From VGKP01 sp964578345 (GTDB lineage: Archaea > Nanobdellota > Nanobdellia > Pacearchaeales > GW2011-AR1): a DNA stretch of 40,238 nt. Shown here in pieces: positions 24,902 to 33,472 of the stretch; within the stretch, counting starts at the first letter, position 1; each line of letters opens with the position of its first letter. Made by a program: the position numbers and the translations under genes. The notes under the pieces are model-generated. The model searched no databases. It was not told the origin of the DNA and was given only the letters and a program-made list of their open reading frames with translations. The DNA lies in NCBI GenBank assembly GCA_964578345.1, contig CAZOCP010000004.1, positions 1 to 40,238 of the forward strand, in the 5' to 3' direction.

Positions 24902-25637
24902 AAATTCTGATTTTGATAATGAAAAACTCTTTCATATTTTTATTCCTAAAAATTCAAAGTTGGAAAATTTTGATTTTTCCAAAGTAGTTGTCAAAAAACC
25001 TTGGGGTTATGAATATCTCTTATACGAAGATAACAAGACTTCTGTTTGGACTTTACATTTGAATAGAAATTCTTTAACTTCTATGCACTGTCATATTTAT
25101 AAAAAAACAGCATTAATAGTTCTTGCAGGAGAAGTTGTGTGCGCTACTTTGAATAAAGGTTTAAAGTTGAAAGAAGGAGATGCTGTCATATTAGATAAAA
25201 AAGTTTTTCATTCAACGCAAGCAATAACGAATGACGGAGCAATAATATTGGAAGTCGAAACTCCTTCCCTAAAAGCTGATGTAGTCAGGCTAGCTGATTC
25301 TTATGGGAGAGAATCATTAGGATATGAAACGCCTGATGAAATGAATTATGATATTCGAAATTGTGAATACCAGTTCTTTAAAAATGATGAAATGAATATA
25401 ATAAAAAGAGTTGGCAATATGAATGTCTCTCTTGAAAAATTAAAAGAAGAAAGTAAGATTGAAAATGGAGAAGAAAGATTGATAATAATATTAGAAGGTG
25501 AGATTAAGAATGTAAAGAATAAAGAGTCCCATATTGTTGGGGATATTGTAAAAATAGATAAAACTACTGACTTTATCGCCAAAAAAGATCTCAAGCTAAT
25601 GAAATTTTTTAAGATAGATGACATTGCAAAATATTAA
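24885..25637 (+). CDS. Double-cupin protein, mannose-6-phosphate isomerase type II-like
   Basis: 250 residues with two cupin units. The first (about 35-125) starts KPWGYEYLLYEDNKTSVW and has the metal-site pattern MHCHIYKKTALIVLAGEV then LKEGDAVILDKKVFHS, so two or three of the usual His/Glu ligands remain. The second (about 165-250) reads LIIILEGEIKNVKNKE and lacks clear ligands. The KPWGYE start is shared with the C-terminal isomerase domain of bifunctional ManC/PMI proteins and with many sugar cupins. It overlaps both neighbours and lies just before the HAD and HddA/HddC fusion genes, so a sugar-phosphate isomerase or epimerase role is likely. Confidence 0.75.
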   Translation: MIETIRNSDFDNEKLFHIFIPKNSKLENFDFSKVVVKKPWGYEYLLYEDNKTSVWTLHLNRNSLTSMHCHIYKKTALIVLAGEVVCATLNKGLKLKEGDAVILDKKVFHSTQAITNDGAIILEVETPSLKADVVRLADSYGRESLGYETPDEMNYDIRNCEYQFFKNDEMNIIKRVGNMNVSLEKLKEESKIENGEERLIIILEGEIKNVKNKESHIVGDIVKIDKTTDFIAKKDLKLMKFFKIDDIAKY

Positions 25638-26277
25638 AGGTGTTCTTTTTGATTTTGACGGAGTTTTAGCAGACACCATGGAAGATAATTATCAAGCTTG
25701 GAAAAAAGCTTTTGAAGACTATGATGTGAAAATTGATAGAAATGATTATTTTCCGATGGAAGGAATTAAATTAATTATCGTTGCTGAAACAATTTCAGAA
25801 AAATATGGATTGAAAAATATAAATTATTCTGATATTGTTGCAAAAAAAGAAGATTATTTTAAAAAGAACAACACTTTCTCTCTTTATCCTGGAGTTTCTG
25901 AAATTATTTATGCATTAAAAAAGAAAAATGTAAAAATTGCAGTTGTGACAGCAGCACAGAAAAGCAGGCTTTTTTCTTCTGCACCATCAGAATTTTTAAG
26001 AAATTTTGATGCCATAATTACTGGAGACATGCTACAAAGAGGAAAGCCTTATCCTGATCCTTATGTGAAAGCTATGGAAGAATTGAATGTTAAATCTGAT
26101 GAATGCATTATAATTGAAAACTCTCCCGCAGGTATTTTATCAGCAAAGAATGCAAAAGCTTATTGTATTGCCATTGCATCGACTATGGACAAATCGTTTC
26201 TTAAAAATGCGGACGAAGTAGTCGGTAAATTTTTAGATTTAAAGAATAATGACAGAATAAAGAGACTTTTAAATTAA
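25618..26277 (+). CDS. HAD-superfamily sugar-phosphate phosphatase/phosphoglucomutase-like
   Basis: 219 residues of HAD subfamily IA, the beta-phosphoglucomutase/CbbY group. Motif I is LFDFDGVLADT (residues 9-19), motif II is VAVVTAAQ-like (IAVVTAAQKSR), and motifs III/IV are GKPYPDPY and IIENSPAGI. Such enzymes dephosphorylate sugar phosphates or isomerise phosphosugars. The gene overlaps the cupin by 20 nt and converges with the HddA/HddC fusion with a 4-nt overlap. A D,D-heptose-bisphosphate phosphatase role (as GmhB, also HAD but a different subgroup) is a speculative fit to the GDP-heptose fusion next door. Confidence 0.82.
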   Translation: MTLQNIKGVLFDFDGVLADTMEDNYQAWKKAFEDYDVKIDRNDYFPMEGIKLIIVAETISEKYGLKNINYSDIVAKKEDYFKKNNTFSLYPGVSEIIYALKKKNVKIAVVTAAQKSRLFSSAPSEFLRNFDAIITGDMLQRGKPYPDPYVKAMEELNVKSDECIIIENSPAGILSAKNAKAYCIAIASTMDKSFLKNADEVVGKFLDLKNNDRIKRLLN

Positions 26278-28403
26278 AACTTGTTTTTGCTTTGCCAGAC
26301 TTCCGAGCCCTTAGATTCAAAAGTAAAGTTATGTATCTCTCCCCCTGCCGATTCGAGTGAGCTTTTAAGCTGGTTTCTTTTTCTTGGGGAATAGAAGAAT
26401 AAAATATAGCCTCCTGAACCTGCTCCTAAAAGTTTTCCTCCGTAGGCGCCATTCTTAATACCGATTTCATACAAGAAATCTACATGACTATTCGATATAC
26501 TGAGAGAAATGCTTTTTTTGCACTCCCAAGATTCTCTTAATAACCTCCCAAAATCCTCTAGATTTCCTTTAAGCAGAGAATCTTTCATTTCAATTGCAAT
26601 CTTCTTAAGTATGGTTAACTTTTCCAATTTTTCTTTTTCATTATCACGAAATGACTTTTCCATCTCTTGATGAATCCCGCCTGAAAAATGCCCCTTTCCT
26701 ACATAACATAACATCAAATGACTATTCAGCTCTTTTATAATTTCTGATTTTAACCTCAGAGGATAAATAATTGCAGAATCATGATTAAATTCCATATAAT
26801 TGAAACCCCCCATAACAGCAGAATATTGATCCTGCCATCCGCCCTTCATATCTAGTTCGTCTCTTTCTGCTTTGTATGCTATCTCTGCTATTTTATAATC
26901 ATCATAACCTGTATCCATAAGCTGATTGAGAAGTTTTGCTACAAGAACGGCTGCGCTTGCTGATGCTCCCAAACCTCTTCCTGGAGGAGTATCATTATGC
27001 AAATAAAGCTCAAAGCCAAAATCTGGTTTCATAATATTAATAACTGCCTTTATTAAATCTAATCTGCCGTCGTATTTTAAAAACTCTATTGAATCAATTA
27101 AAATATCAGTATTCGGCGTTATATCAGAATCAATAATTATCTTTTTATCTGCTCTTTTTATAAGAGTCGCATAACAATATTTGTCAATTGTTGTGTTAAT
27201 AACGGCGCCCCCGTGTTTGTCAAAGAAATAAGGTATATCTGTGCCTCCTCCTGCAAAACTAATTCTTAATGGCGCTCTGCCTCTTAAGATTGGAAAATTT
27301 TCGGCGCGTATTTTTTCAGTCCTTACTTCTACGTTAGCAGGCCTCCCATATTCATCTATAACTGGTAGGTACCTTATTCCAGCGTTTAATAATTCTATAA
27401 TTTTGGAAGGATCATCTTTAGTAGTTACAGTAATTGGATCTTTGACCATTACATTTCTTAGAGCTGTACCAATTCCATGACCGGATAAAATAAATTCCTT
27501 CATGATTCTGTCATTTACAACTCCCAACAGCTTTTTACTCTCATCGACTACTAAAACAATATCAATGCCATTTCTTGATGTTTTTCTCATAGCATCCTGA
27601 ATTGTGTTATGCTCTCTCAAAAGTAGAGCATTCACAATATCCTGTTTAAATTTTGAATATGACTCAGGTCTTCCTATATCCATGAAATAACCATCATGAA
27701 TAAAACCATAAAGCTGGTTTTGCTTAGTTAAAAAAGGAAAAATTTCTCTTTCCAACGATACGTTTTTATCTTTTTCAATTAAATCTAAAACTTTTTTATT
27801 GAAGATATAGCATCCTGAGTTTATTAATCCTTGATTTATAGTATTGCTTTGTGCCTTCTCTGAAAATTCAGCAATTTTACCGTCTTTTTCAAGTTTGATA
27901 CTGCCGTAATGAGAAATATCGGAAGATTTTGCTAAAGCTAGTGTACACTGGCTTTTTTGAGCATAGTGGTATTTAAGCATATGTGCGACATCAATATTTT
28001 CATAAGTATCTCCATTTAATACTAAGAAAATATCATCTAAATATTTTTCTGCTTTTTTTAGCGCTCCTGCTGTTCCTAAGGGTATTTCTTCTTCAGAATA
28101 AGTTATGTTAACACCAATTCTCAAACCACTACTGAAATAAGATTTTATTTTGTCTGCCATATATGAAACGCACAAAATTATATCGGTTACTCCCTGTTCT
28201 TTAAGCATTCTTATTTGATATTCAAGAAAAGGTATTCCTATAAAAGTTACCATCGGCTTTGGAACATCAACAGCAATTTGTCTTAGTCTTGTGCCAAAAC
28301 CTCCTGCAAGAATAGCTGCTTTAAGCTTTTGTGATTGGAATGATCGGACAGACTGCACAAAATCTGCTCTTTCCGCAACTATTGTTGGAACATCATCTAC
28401 CAT
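26274..28403 (-). CDS. HddC-CBS-HddA-like fusion: nucleotidyltransferase, CBS pair and GHMP kinase
   Basis: 709 residues in three blocks. Residues about 30-265 form a sugar-phosphate nucleotidyltransferase (AILAGGFGTRLRQIAVDVPK, LNGDTYEN, and the late DIGRPESYSKF). Residues about 270-365 look like two CBS modules (IVLVVDESKKLLGVVNDR; IRYLPVIDEYGRP). Residues 371-709 are a GHMP kinase with RAPLRISFAGGGTDIPYF, then DTPPGRGLGASASAAVLVAK near 471 and a terminal KLLGAGSGGYILFF. The kinase start motif is that of D-glycero-D-manno-heptose 7-phosphate kinase HddA, and the N-terminal part resembles the guanylyltransferase HddC. Product is predicted as GDP-heptose, but fucokinase-type or other GDP-sugars remain possible. 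Confidence 0.8.
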   Translation of the reverse strand: MVDDVPTIVAERADFVQSVRSFQSQKLKAAILAGGFGTRLRQIAVDVPKPMVTFIGIPFLEYQIRMLKEQGVTDIILCVSYMADKIKSYFSSGLRIGVNITYSEEEIPLGTAGALKKAEKYLDDIFLVLNGDTYENIDVAHMLKYHYAQKSQCTLALAKSSDISHYGSIKLEKDGKIAEFSEKAQSNTINQGLINSGCYIFNKKVLDLIEKDKNVSLEREIFPFLTKQNQLYGFIHDGYFMDIGRPESYSKFKQDIVNALLLREHNTIQDAMRKTSRNGIDIVLVVDESKKLLGVVNDRIMKEFILSGHGIGTALRNVMVKDPITVTTKDDPSKIIELLNAGIRYLPVIDEYGRPANVEVRTEKIRAENFPILRGRAPLRISFAGGGTDIPYFFDKHGGAVINTTIDKYCYATLIKRADKKIIIDSDITPNTDILIDSIEFLKYDGRLDLIKAVINIMKPDFGFELYLHNDTPPGRGLGASASAAVLVAKLLNQLMDTGYDDYKIAEIAYKAERDELDMKGGWQDQYSAVMGGFNYMEFNHDSAIIYPLRLKSEIIKELNSHLMLCYVGKGHFSGGIHQEMEKSFRDNEKEKLEKLTILKKIAIEMKDSLLKGNLEDFGRLLRESWECKKSISLSISNSHVDFLYEIGIKNGAYGGKLLGAGSGGYILFFYSPRKRNQLKSSLESAGGEIHNFTFESKGSEVWQSKNKF

Positions 28404-28490
28404 ATTTTTATCTCACCATTAAACTAGCGCCTGATTAATCTATAAATACTTTTTGCTTCTGTAGATAGCGGGAAAAAGAAGGTTTGGTTA

Positions 28491-28511
28491 TGTCAAAGAA
28501 CTTGACAAAAT
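28491..28511. repeat. Small hairpin TGTCAA/TTGACA
   Basis: TGTCAA-agaac-TTGACA forms a 6-bp stem. The 13-mer GAACTTGACAAAA here also occurs (minus strand) at about 37808-37820 next to the second hairpin element, so it may be a shared fragment. It sits between the GDP-mannose dehydratase-like gene and the fusion gene. Confidence 0.35.
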
Positions 28512-28528
28512 GAATTAAAAGTCTTATC

Positions 28529-29509
28529 CTATTTTATAATTTTGTTCATTGGAAATCTATCTCTCCAATAATTAAGAAGGTCTTCTAATGTTTTTTCCAG
28601 GCGAATCTTTGGCTTCCAACCAGTCTCTGTTCTGAACTTTGATGTATCTGGGATTTGCAATGTTACATCAGATGGCCTTAAAAGATTCTCGTCGACCCTT
28701 ATTTTAATTTCATTTTTTATAGGCGACATGTCTAACAGTATATTAAGCATGTCGCCAACATTCATAGTTCTATTACCTCCGATATTATATACTTCTCCAT
28801 ATCTGCACTTTTGTGTTAAAAGCCAGTATGCTTCTACAGTGTCTCTGACATCAGCAAATGTTCTGATAGAATTCAGATTTCCTACTTTTACAATTGGCTC
28901 TTGTAATCCTCCTTCTATTTTCGCTATTTGCTTAGCAAATGCCGATTCAGCAAAAACATCTCCTCTTCTTGGGCCAGTATGAGTAAACATTCTGGTCCTG
29001 ATTATTTTCATATCATAAGAGAGAAAATATTGAAAAGAGATCATGTCTTCTCCGACTTTACTTACTGCATAAGGACTTGCTGGTCTAAAAGGATTTGTCT
29101 CTTTTATTGGTATTTCATCCTTGCTAACCTGCCCATATACTTCTGAACTTGAACAAACATGAATAACTGGATTTAAATTCAATCTTCTTACTGCTTCAAG
29201 AATATTTAGTGTTCCTATAATATTTGTCTGGAGTGTTGCTGAAGGTTCGTCATAGCTATCTTTGACATAGCTTTGGGCTGCTAGATGATATATAACATCT
29301 GGACTTGTTTTACCAAGGCAATTTAGTACAGATGTGTGATCCAGCAATTCGCAATTAGTGAGATAAATTTGGTCTCTGATATGCTCTATATTTTCAGTTC
29401 TGCTTCTCCACCTATAAGTTCCATATACTTCCTCATTTTTTGATAAGAGAAATTCTGCAAGATGACTACCTACAAATCCTGTAATGCCCGTTATAAGATT
29501 TTTTACCAT
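28529..29509 (-). CDS. GDP-mannose/GDP-heptose 4,6-dehydratase-like SDR
   Basis: 326 residues of the extended SDR family close to GDP-mannose 4,6-dehydratase (GMD): GITGFVGSHLAEFL (residues 7-20), then EEVYGTYRWRSRTENIEHI, HLAAQSYVKDSYDEP, CSSSEVYGQV and the intact catalytic motif SPYAVSK. The GMD-like region NPFRPASPYA and TRMFTHTGPRRGDVFAESAF are both present. It should make a 4-keto-6-deoxy sugar from GDP-mannose, or from GDP-heptose like the Campylobacter DmhA. Its neighbours (the HddC-HddA fusion downstream and the ColD-type 3-dehydratase elsewhere) make the heptose or dideoxy options attractive. GDP-rhamnose reductase (Rmd) function is an alternative. Confidence 0.83.
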   Translation of the reverse strand: MVKNLITGITGFVGSHLAEFLLSKNEEVYGTYRWRSRTENIEHIRDQIYLTNCELLDHTSVLNCLGKTSPDVIYHLAAQSYVKDSYDEPSATLQTNIIGTLNILEAVRRLNLNPVIHVCSSSEVYGQVSKDEIPIKETNPFRPASPYAVSKVGEDMISFQYFLSYDMKIIRTRMFTHTGPRRGDVFAESAFAKQIAKIEGGLQEPIVKVGNLNSIRTFADVRDTVEAYWLLTQKCRYGEVYNIGGNRTMNVGDMLNILLDMSPIKNEIKIRVDENLLRPSDVTLQIPDTSKFRTETGWKPKIRLEKTLEDLLNYWRDRFPMNKIIK

Positions 29510-29588
29510 TTTTTAAATTATTGGAGAATTTCTGAGATTTATAAACACATTGATAGTCTAAAATATAAGTTATGCTTGGTTACAATTA

Positions 29589-30551
29589 CTAAATATAGTA
29601 AGAAGAATTATTTTTATACCACTCCAAGGTCTTTTTTATTCCTTCATCTAGGGAAACTTTAGGCTCCCATCCAAAGATTTCTTTTGCCCGTGATGCATCA
29701 ACGCATATAGAGTCAGGTTCACTTGGTCTGGAAGTATCATATTCAATATGTAACTTTTTTCCTGAAGATTGGATAATTCTTGATACTAAGTCTCTTATCT
29801 TTATAGCAGAGCCTTCTCCGACATTCACAAGTTCATAGGGTGTAGCTTGCCTTTCCATGGCAAGCTCAACAAAATCTACTATGTCATCGACATAAAGAAG
29901 ATCTCTCGCAGAATTCCCCTCTCCTATAACAGTTATTTTCTCAGACGCATTCACAACTTTTGCAATTGTTGCTGCAAAAACATGTGACTTTTGTTGATCA
30001 AACTTATCATGGGGGCCGTATACATTGGAATGCCGAAAGACAGTAAATTTTGTCTGGCCGAGTTCAGCATAAAATTTTGCAATTTGTTCAAGATAGACTT
30101 TAGTAATTCCGGCTCCGAAATATTTTTTGCTAATATTTCTCCTAGGATCAAAGTCATCTTCTTTAAGAGGTCTATCTGAAGATGGGTACATTATTGTACA
30201 GCTTGGGAAAATAATGTGGGGAATTTTTTGATCATATGCAGATCGAAAAATAAGAGAGCTCATTACTACGTTATCTGTAACGTGCATAGCTGGATTGCTA
30301 CGAATGTCTTTCATACCAGATGTTGTAGCTGCCATTTGTATAATAATGTCTTTCCCAGAAATTACTCGGTCAACATCACTCTTACATCTCAGATCTGCAT
30401 TTGAAAAATCCACATGCTCAATATTATAACGAGGTTTATCGTGATAGACTCCGTAAATCTCAAGATCATTTCTTTTTACAAGACGCTCAACTATATTTCT
30501 GCCTAGAAAACCTGTTGCTCCACAGACAAGAACTTTTTTACTCATAGACAT
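29589..30551 (-). CDS. Extended SDR: NAD(P)-dependent epimerase/reductase, GDP-fucose synthase-like
   Basis: 320 residues. The cofactor loop is VCGATGFLGRNIVE (residues 9-22), with the sub-motif VIIQMAATTSGMKDIR typical of the GDP-fucose synthase (GMER) group. The Ser strand is IIFPSCTIMYP. The catalytic region reads KKYFGAGITK; by eye, Ala147 is at the place of the Tyr and Lys151 is kept, while Tyr144 lies three residues upstream. RHSNVYGPHDKFD matches the GMER pattern. It is divergent from known members and may act on the 4-keto sugar from the GMD-like neighbour. A weak TATA (CATTAAAAATCC) is 25 nt upstream of the ATG. Confidence 0.8.
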   Translation of the reverse strand: MSMSKKVLVCGATGFLGRNIVERLVKRNDLEIYGVYHDKPRYNIEHVDFSNADLRCKSDVDRVISGKDIIIQMAATTSGMKDIRSNPAMHVTDNVVMSSLIFRSAYDQKIPHIIFPSCTIMYPSSDRPLKEDDFDPRRNISKKYFGAGITKVYLEQIAKFYAELGQTKFTVFRHSNVYGPHDKFDQQKSHVFAATIAKVVNASEKITVIGEGNSARDLLYVDDIVDFVELAMERQATPYELVNVGEGSAIKIRDLVSRIIQSSGKKLHIEYDTSRPSEPDSICVDASRAKEIFGWEPKVSLDEGIKKTLEWYKNNSSYYI

Positions 30552-30592
30552 CCTTCCATTTTAGGATTTTTAATGATTATGGTGGTCTTTTC

Positions 30593-32338
30593 TCACCTTT
30601 TTTCTAACAAGAAATTACCTAGAGCTAGATAATTAAGAGCTGAATTATCTACAGTATGTAATGCATCTTCCGGCGTAAGAACGTTTGGCTCTCCATGGAG
30701 ATTGAATGATGTATTTAAAACTGCTCCTATTTCTGTCAATTTACTGAATTTTTCGATAATTTCGTAGTAATCTGGATTATCTTTTTTTGTTACAATCTGC
30801 GGACGAACTGTGAAATCATAGGGGTGCATTGCTGCAGGAATTTTCTTTCTCGCGAGACGAGTAGAATCAAAGGTTATGGCCATGTAATGGGCGGAAATTT
30901 TTTTTGGATTTTTTATATACGTTTTCTCAAATTTATCTAACATGCTTGGAGTAAATGGCATCCAAAAATCCCTGTCTTTTATTGTTTCATTTAAGATACG
31001 AATTGTGTCTGGATGAGAAGGATTTGCTAGAATCGATCTGTTTCCAAGGGCGCGGGCGCCCCATTCACTTTTTCCCGAGCAACGAGCAACAATTTCTCCA
31101 TGAGAAAGAAGCTGTGCAATTTTTGTATTTATATTTTTTATTTTAGAAATTTTATATTTATCTGCTAATTTTTCTTTTTTTATAAGATTTTCTATATATT
31201 CATCTGAATATTCAGGTCCAAGATATAAATCTTTAATGGCCTGCGGCTTAAATTGGATATTTTGTTTTTCACAGAGAAATTTATAGCCATACCAGCAAGC
31301 CCCAATTGCATTTGATTCATCTCCGCAGCTAGGCATTATAAATATATTTTGAACCTCATTTAATTCTGAAATTATTTTATTAGCTTTTACATTCATAAAA
31401 ACTCCTCCGCTTAAAGCAACATTTTGAATCCCTGTTTTCTTTATTGCCTTTTGAATCCACTCTGAGCAAAGGTCTTCTGTGAGCCTTTGTACAGCTGATG
31501 CTAAAGTATCGAACCTGACAAATTTCATTTCTTCAAAGAAGAAATGGTCCGAAAATGGCATACTAAATTTTGTATGAAAAACAAGATTGTCATCTATAGA
31601 AAATAATTTTCTTATTTGGGGGTATATCTCATCTACATTATGCTCTTTTGCATATGGCGCTAAACCCATAACTTTAAATTCATGCTCTAAAGGCTTCATA
31701 CCTAAAATAAGAGTTGCGATACCATAAAAATATCCTATAGATGAATTTTTTGGGGTGGCAGAAACGCGCTTTATGTTTCCATCTGATAATATATTAACTG
31801 TAGCACATAAGCCTGAACCTTCTCCATCAAGAGTGAAAATTAGCCAAGGCTTTGTCAAGCTTAAATTCCCAATGGGACTGAAAGCATGCATAAGATGATG
31901 GTCTGCTACTAATATTTTTTGATAAGGAATCTGCAATTCTTTAGAAATATCTATCGCAAGATTATTCTGGTGTTGTTCTCTTCTGCCTGCGTTGAATGAT
32001 TCTTTAATATTATAATAACTTGAAAATGCTCTAGGGAAATGGTATCCTGCATACGATGCAATTCTCTTAAAAAGAGTTTTTTTTGTATATGCATTTAAGA
32101 AATTTCTGCTGAAAAGAGGATTCTTTTCTATAGAATATTGATCATCCAAGAGTATAATATCTATGTCTTCCTTTGATATATTTGATTCTGAGAGCAACCA
32201 AGATATTGATTGGAACGGTATTCCATGGTGATTTTTAACTCTGGAGAGTCTCTCTTCACTGAGGCATCCTATTATTTTCCCGTCTTTGAGCAGTGCTGCA
32301 GTTGCATTGTGGCCTATATTTAAACCTAAGATGTACAT
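30593..32338 (-). CDS. Carbamoyltransferase (NodU/TobZ family)
   Basis: 581 residues, the usual family size. The N-terminal ASKHA-like domain begins LGLNIGHNATAALLKDGKI, with the His ligands in ADHHLMHAFS, FTLDGEGSGL for ATP binding and SGGVFMNVKANK. The YrdC-like C-terminal domain is preceded by WGARALGNRSILANPSHP. The enzyme makes carbamoyl adenylate from carbamoyl phosphate and ATP, then O-carbamoylates sugars or antibiotics. In this locus it should place a carbamoyl group on a sugar of the glycan. A TATA box (32361-32370) lies 27 nt before the ATG at 32338. Confidence 0.9.
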   Translation of the reverse strand: MYILGLNIGHNATAALLKDGKIIGCLSEERLSRVKNHHGIPFQSISWLLSESNISKEDIDIILLDDQYSIEKNPLFSRNFLNAYTKKTLFKRIASYAGYHFPRAFSSYYNIKESFNAGRREQHQNNLAIDISKELQIPYQKILVADHHLMHAFSPIGNLSLTKPWLIFTLDGEGSGLCATVNILSDGNIKRVSATPKNSSIGYFYGIATLILGMKPLEHEFKVMGLAPYAKEHNVDEIYPQIRKLFSIDDNLVFHTKFSMPFSDHFFFEEMKFVRFDTLASAVQRLTEDLCSEWIQKAIKKTGIQNVALSGGVFMNVKANKIISELNEVQNIFIMPSCGDESNAIGACWYGYKFLCEKQNIQFKPQAIKDLYLGPEYSDEYIENLIKKEKLADKYKISKIKNINTKIAQLLSHGEIVARCSGKSEWGARALGNRSILANPSHPDTIRILNETIKDRDFWMPFTPSMLDKFEKTYIKNPKKISAHYMAITFDSTRLARKKIPAAMHPYDFTVRPQIVTKKDNPDYYEIIEKFSKLTEIGAVLNTSFNLHGEPNVLTPEDALHTVDNSALNYLALGNFLLEKR

Positions 32339-32360
32339 GTAAAAATATAATTAAAAATAG

Positions 32361-32370
32361 GCTTATAAGT
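32361..32370 (-). promoter_or_regulatory. TATA box for the carbamoyltransferase gene
   Basis: The minus strand reads ACTTATAAGC, centred about 27 nt from the ATG at 32338. Confidence 0.5.
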
Positions 32371-32424
32371 TTTTGTGTAAAAGACAAAATCCTAATTTGT
32401 AGAGAACTGCGTTAGTTGCATGAG

Positions 32425-32524
32425 AAATCGCGCAGTTTTCTAATGGATAACTGCCAAAACCAAGTTATCTAATCCATGCAGTTATCCGTATGAGAACTTA
32501 TTAGATATAAAATCGCGCAGTTTT
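32425..32524. repeat. Duplicated AAATCGCGCAGTTTTC segment
   Basis: AAATCGCGCAGTTTTC occurs at 32425-32440 (intergenic) and 32509-32524 (the 3' end of the GT2 gene), 84 nt apart. Between them GGATAACTGC (32445-32454) is inverted at 32479-32488. The pattern fits a small local duplication plus deletion. A related GCAGTTATC..TTAGATA run appears at about 14659-14676. Confidence 0.5.
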
Positions 32525-33465
32525 CCTTCTTTAATTTTTTTTATGTTGATTAAGCAATAAAGTAAAGAAGTAAAAAAAAACTTCATTTTAAGATAGTCTG
32601 TCTCATTTCTGCTTAGTAAAAATTTTATTGGCCTCATTATGGAAATTCCTGTTAACGACCAAAAAAACACAACTTTTTTTATAAATGAGTCGTTCATGTT
32701 TTTTAAATGAAAATAGAAGTGGTCTACTTGGTTTATATAGCTCATTTTTTCTGTTGGGTATCTTTCTATTAATGAGACTCTATGAACAAGTTTCGCGCGC
32801 TGTGTAATAAATAATGATCTTGGATATTTTTTATATAGACTATAGGTAAAATCAATATCTTCCCCTACTGTGTATCCTAAAAAATTTTCGTCGAAAAGCT
32901 GCTCTTTGAAAATTTCTTTTTTATATGCCATATTTACTCCAGGCAACCATTCTGAATTTATTGTTTTTTCAAGAATATCGGGATATGTATTGCCATATGC
33001 TGATATAATTCTTGCTTTATCTTTTTCTGGATAGCTTAAAAAGAAAATTTTTCTGGATATTAACTCAAAAAAAGATATTCTTTTAAACTCTGGAGAAGGA
33101 ATATATCCAGCAACTGCCTTTGCTTCTGCATGATTATTGAATATTTTAAGAATTTCTTCAAAATATCCATCTTTTATAGTTACATCATCATCAATGAAAC
33201 AAATAATTTCCGTTTTTGAAGATGATTTTTTTATACCTAAATTTCTAGCAATTGTTATAGAGGGTATTTTTGAATAAAAATACTTTATTTTTCTATTTCT
33301 AAGTGAATTAACTAATAATTTTGTTTTATTGTCTGTACTTTGATCTATTACTATTATTTCGTATATGTTTTTAAAAAAGAGTTTTAAGGATTTAAGAGTA
33401 GCTTTAAGATCTTCTGCGCGATTGTATGTGGGAATTATTAATGATATGGTTTTTAGAGAATGCAT
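32482..33465 (-). CDS. GT2 family glycosyltransferase
   Basis: 327 residues with a GT-A fold of family 2. Start region TISLIIPTYNRAEDLKATLK, nucleotide-binding EIIVIDQSTDNKT, and a DxD-like acidic motif in ICFIDDDVTIKDGYF (about residues 88-102). Acceptor-side motif FLGYTVGEDIDFTYSLYKK with the conserved ED is present. The C-terminal 80 residues are basic and hydrophobic, possibly a membrane-contact region. The last 10 codons contain a segment duplicated downstream (32425-32440). It lies 7 nt after the next gene, so the two GT2 genes form an operon. The sugar is unknown. Confidence 0.87.
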   Translation of the reverse strand: MHSLKTISLIIPTYNRAEDLKATLKSLKLFFKNIYEIIVIDQSTDNKTKLLVNSLRNRKIKYFYSKIPSITIARNLGIKKSSSKTEIICFIDDDVTIKDGYFEEILKIFNNHAEAKAVAGYIPSPEFKRISFFELISRKIFFLSYPEKDKARIISAYGNTYPDILEKTINSEWLPGVNMAYKKEIFKEQLFDENFLGYTVGEDIDFTYSLYKKYPRSLFITQRAKLVHRVSLIERYPTEKMSYINQVDHFYFHLKNMNDSFIKKVVFFWSLTGISIMRPIKFLLSRNETDYLKMKFFFTSLLYCLINIKKIKEGKLRDFISNKFSYG

Positions 33466-33472
33466 GATTTTC

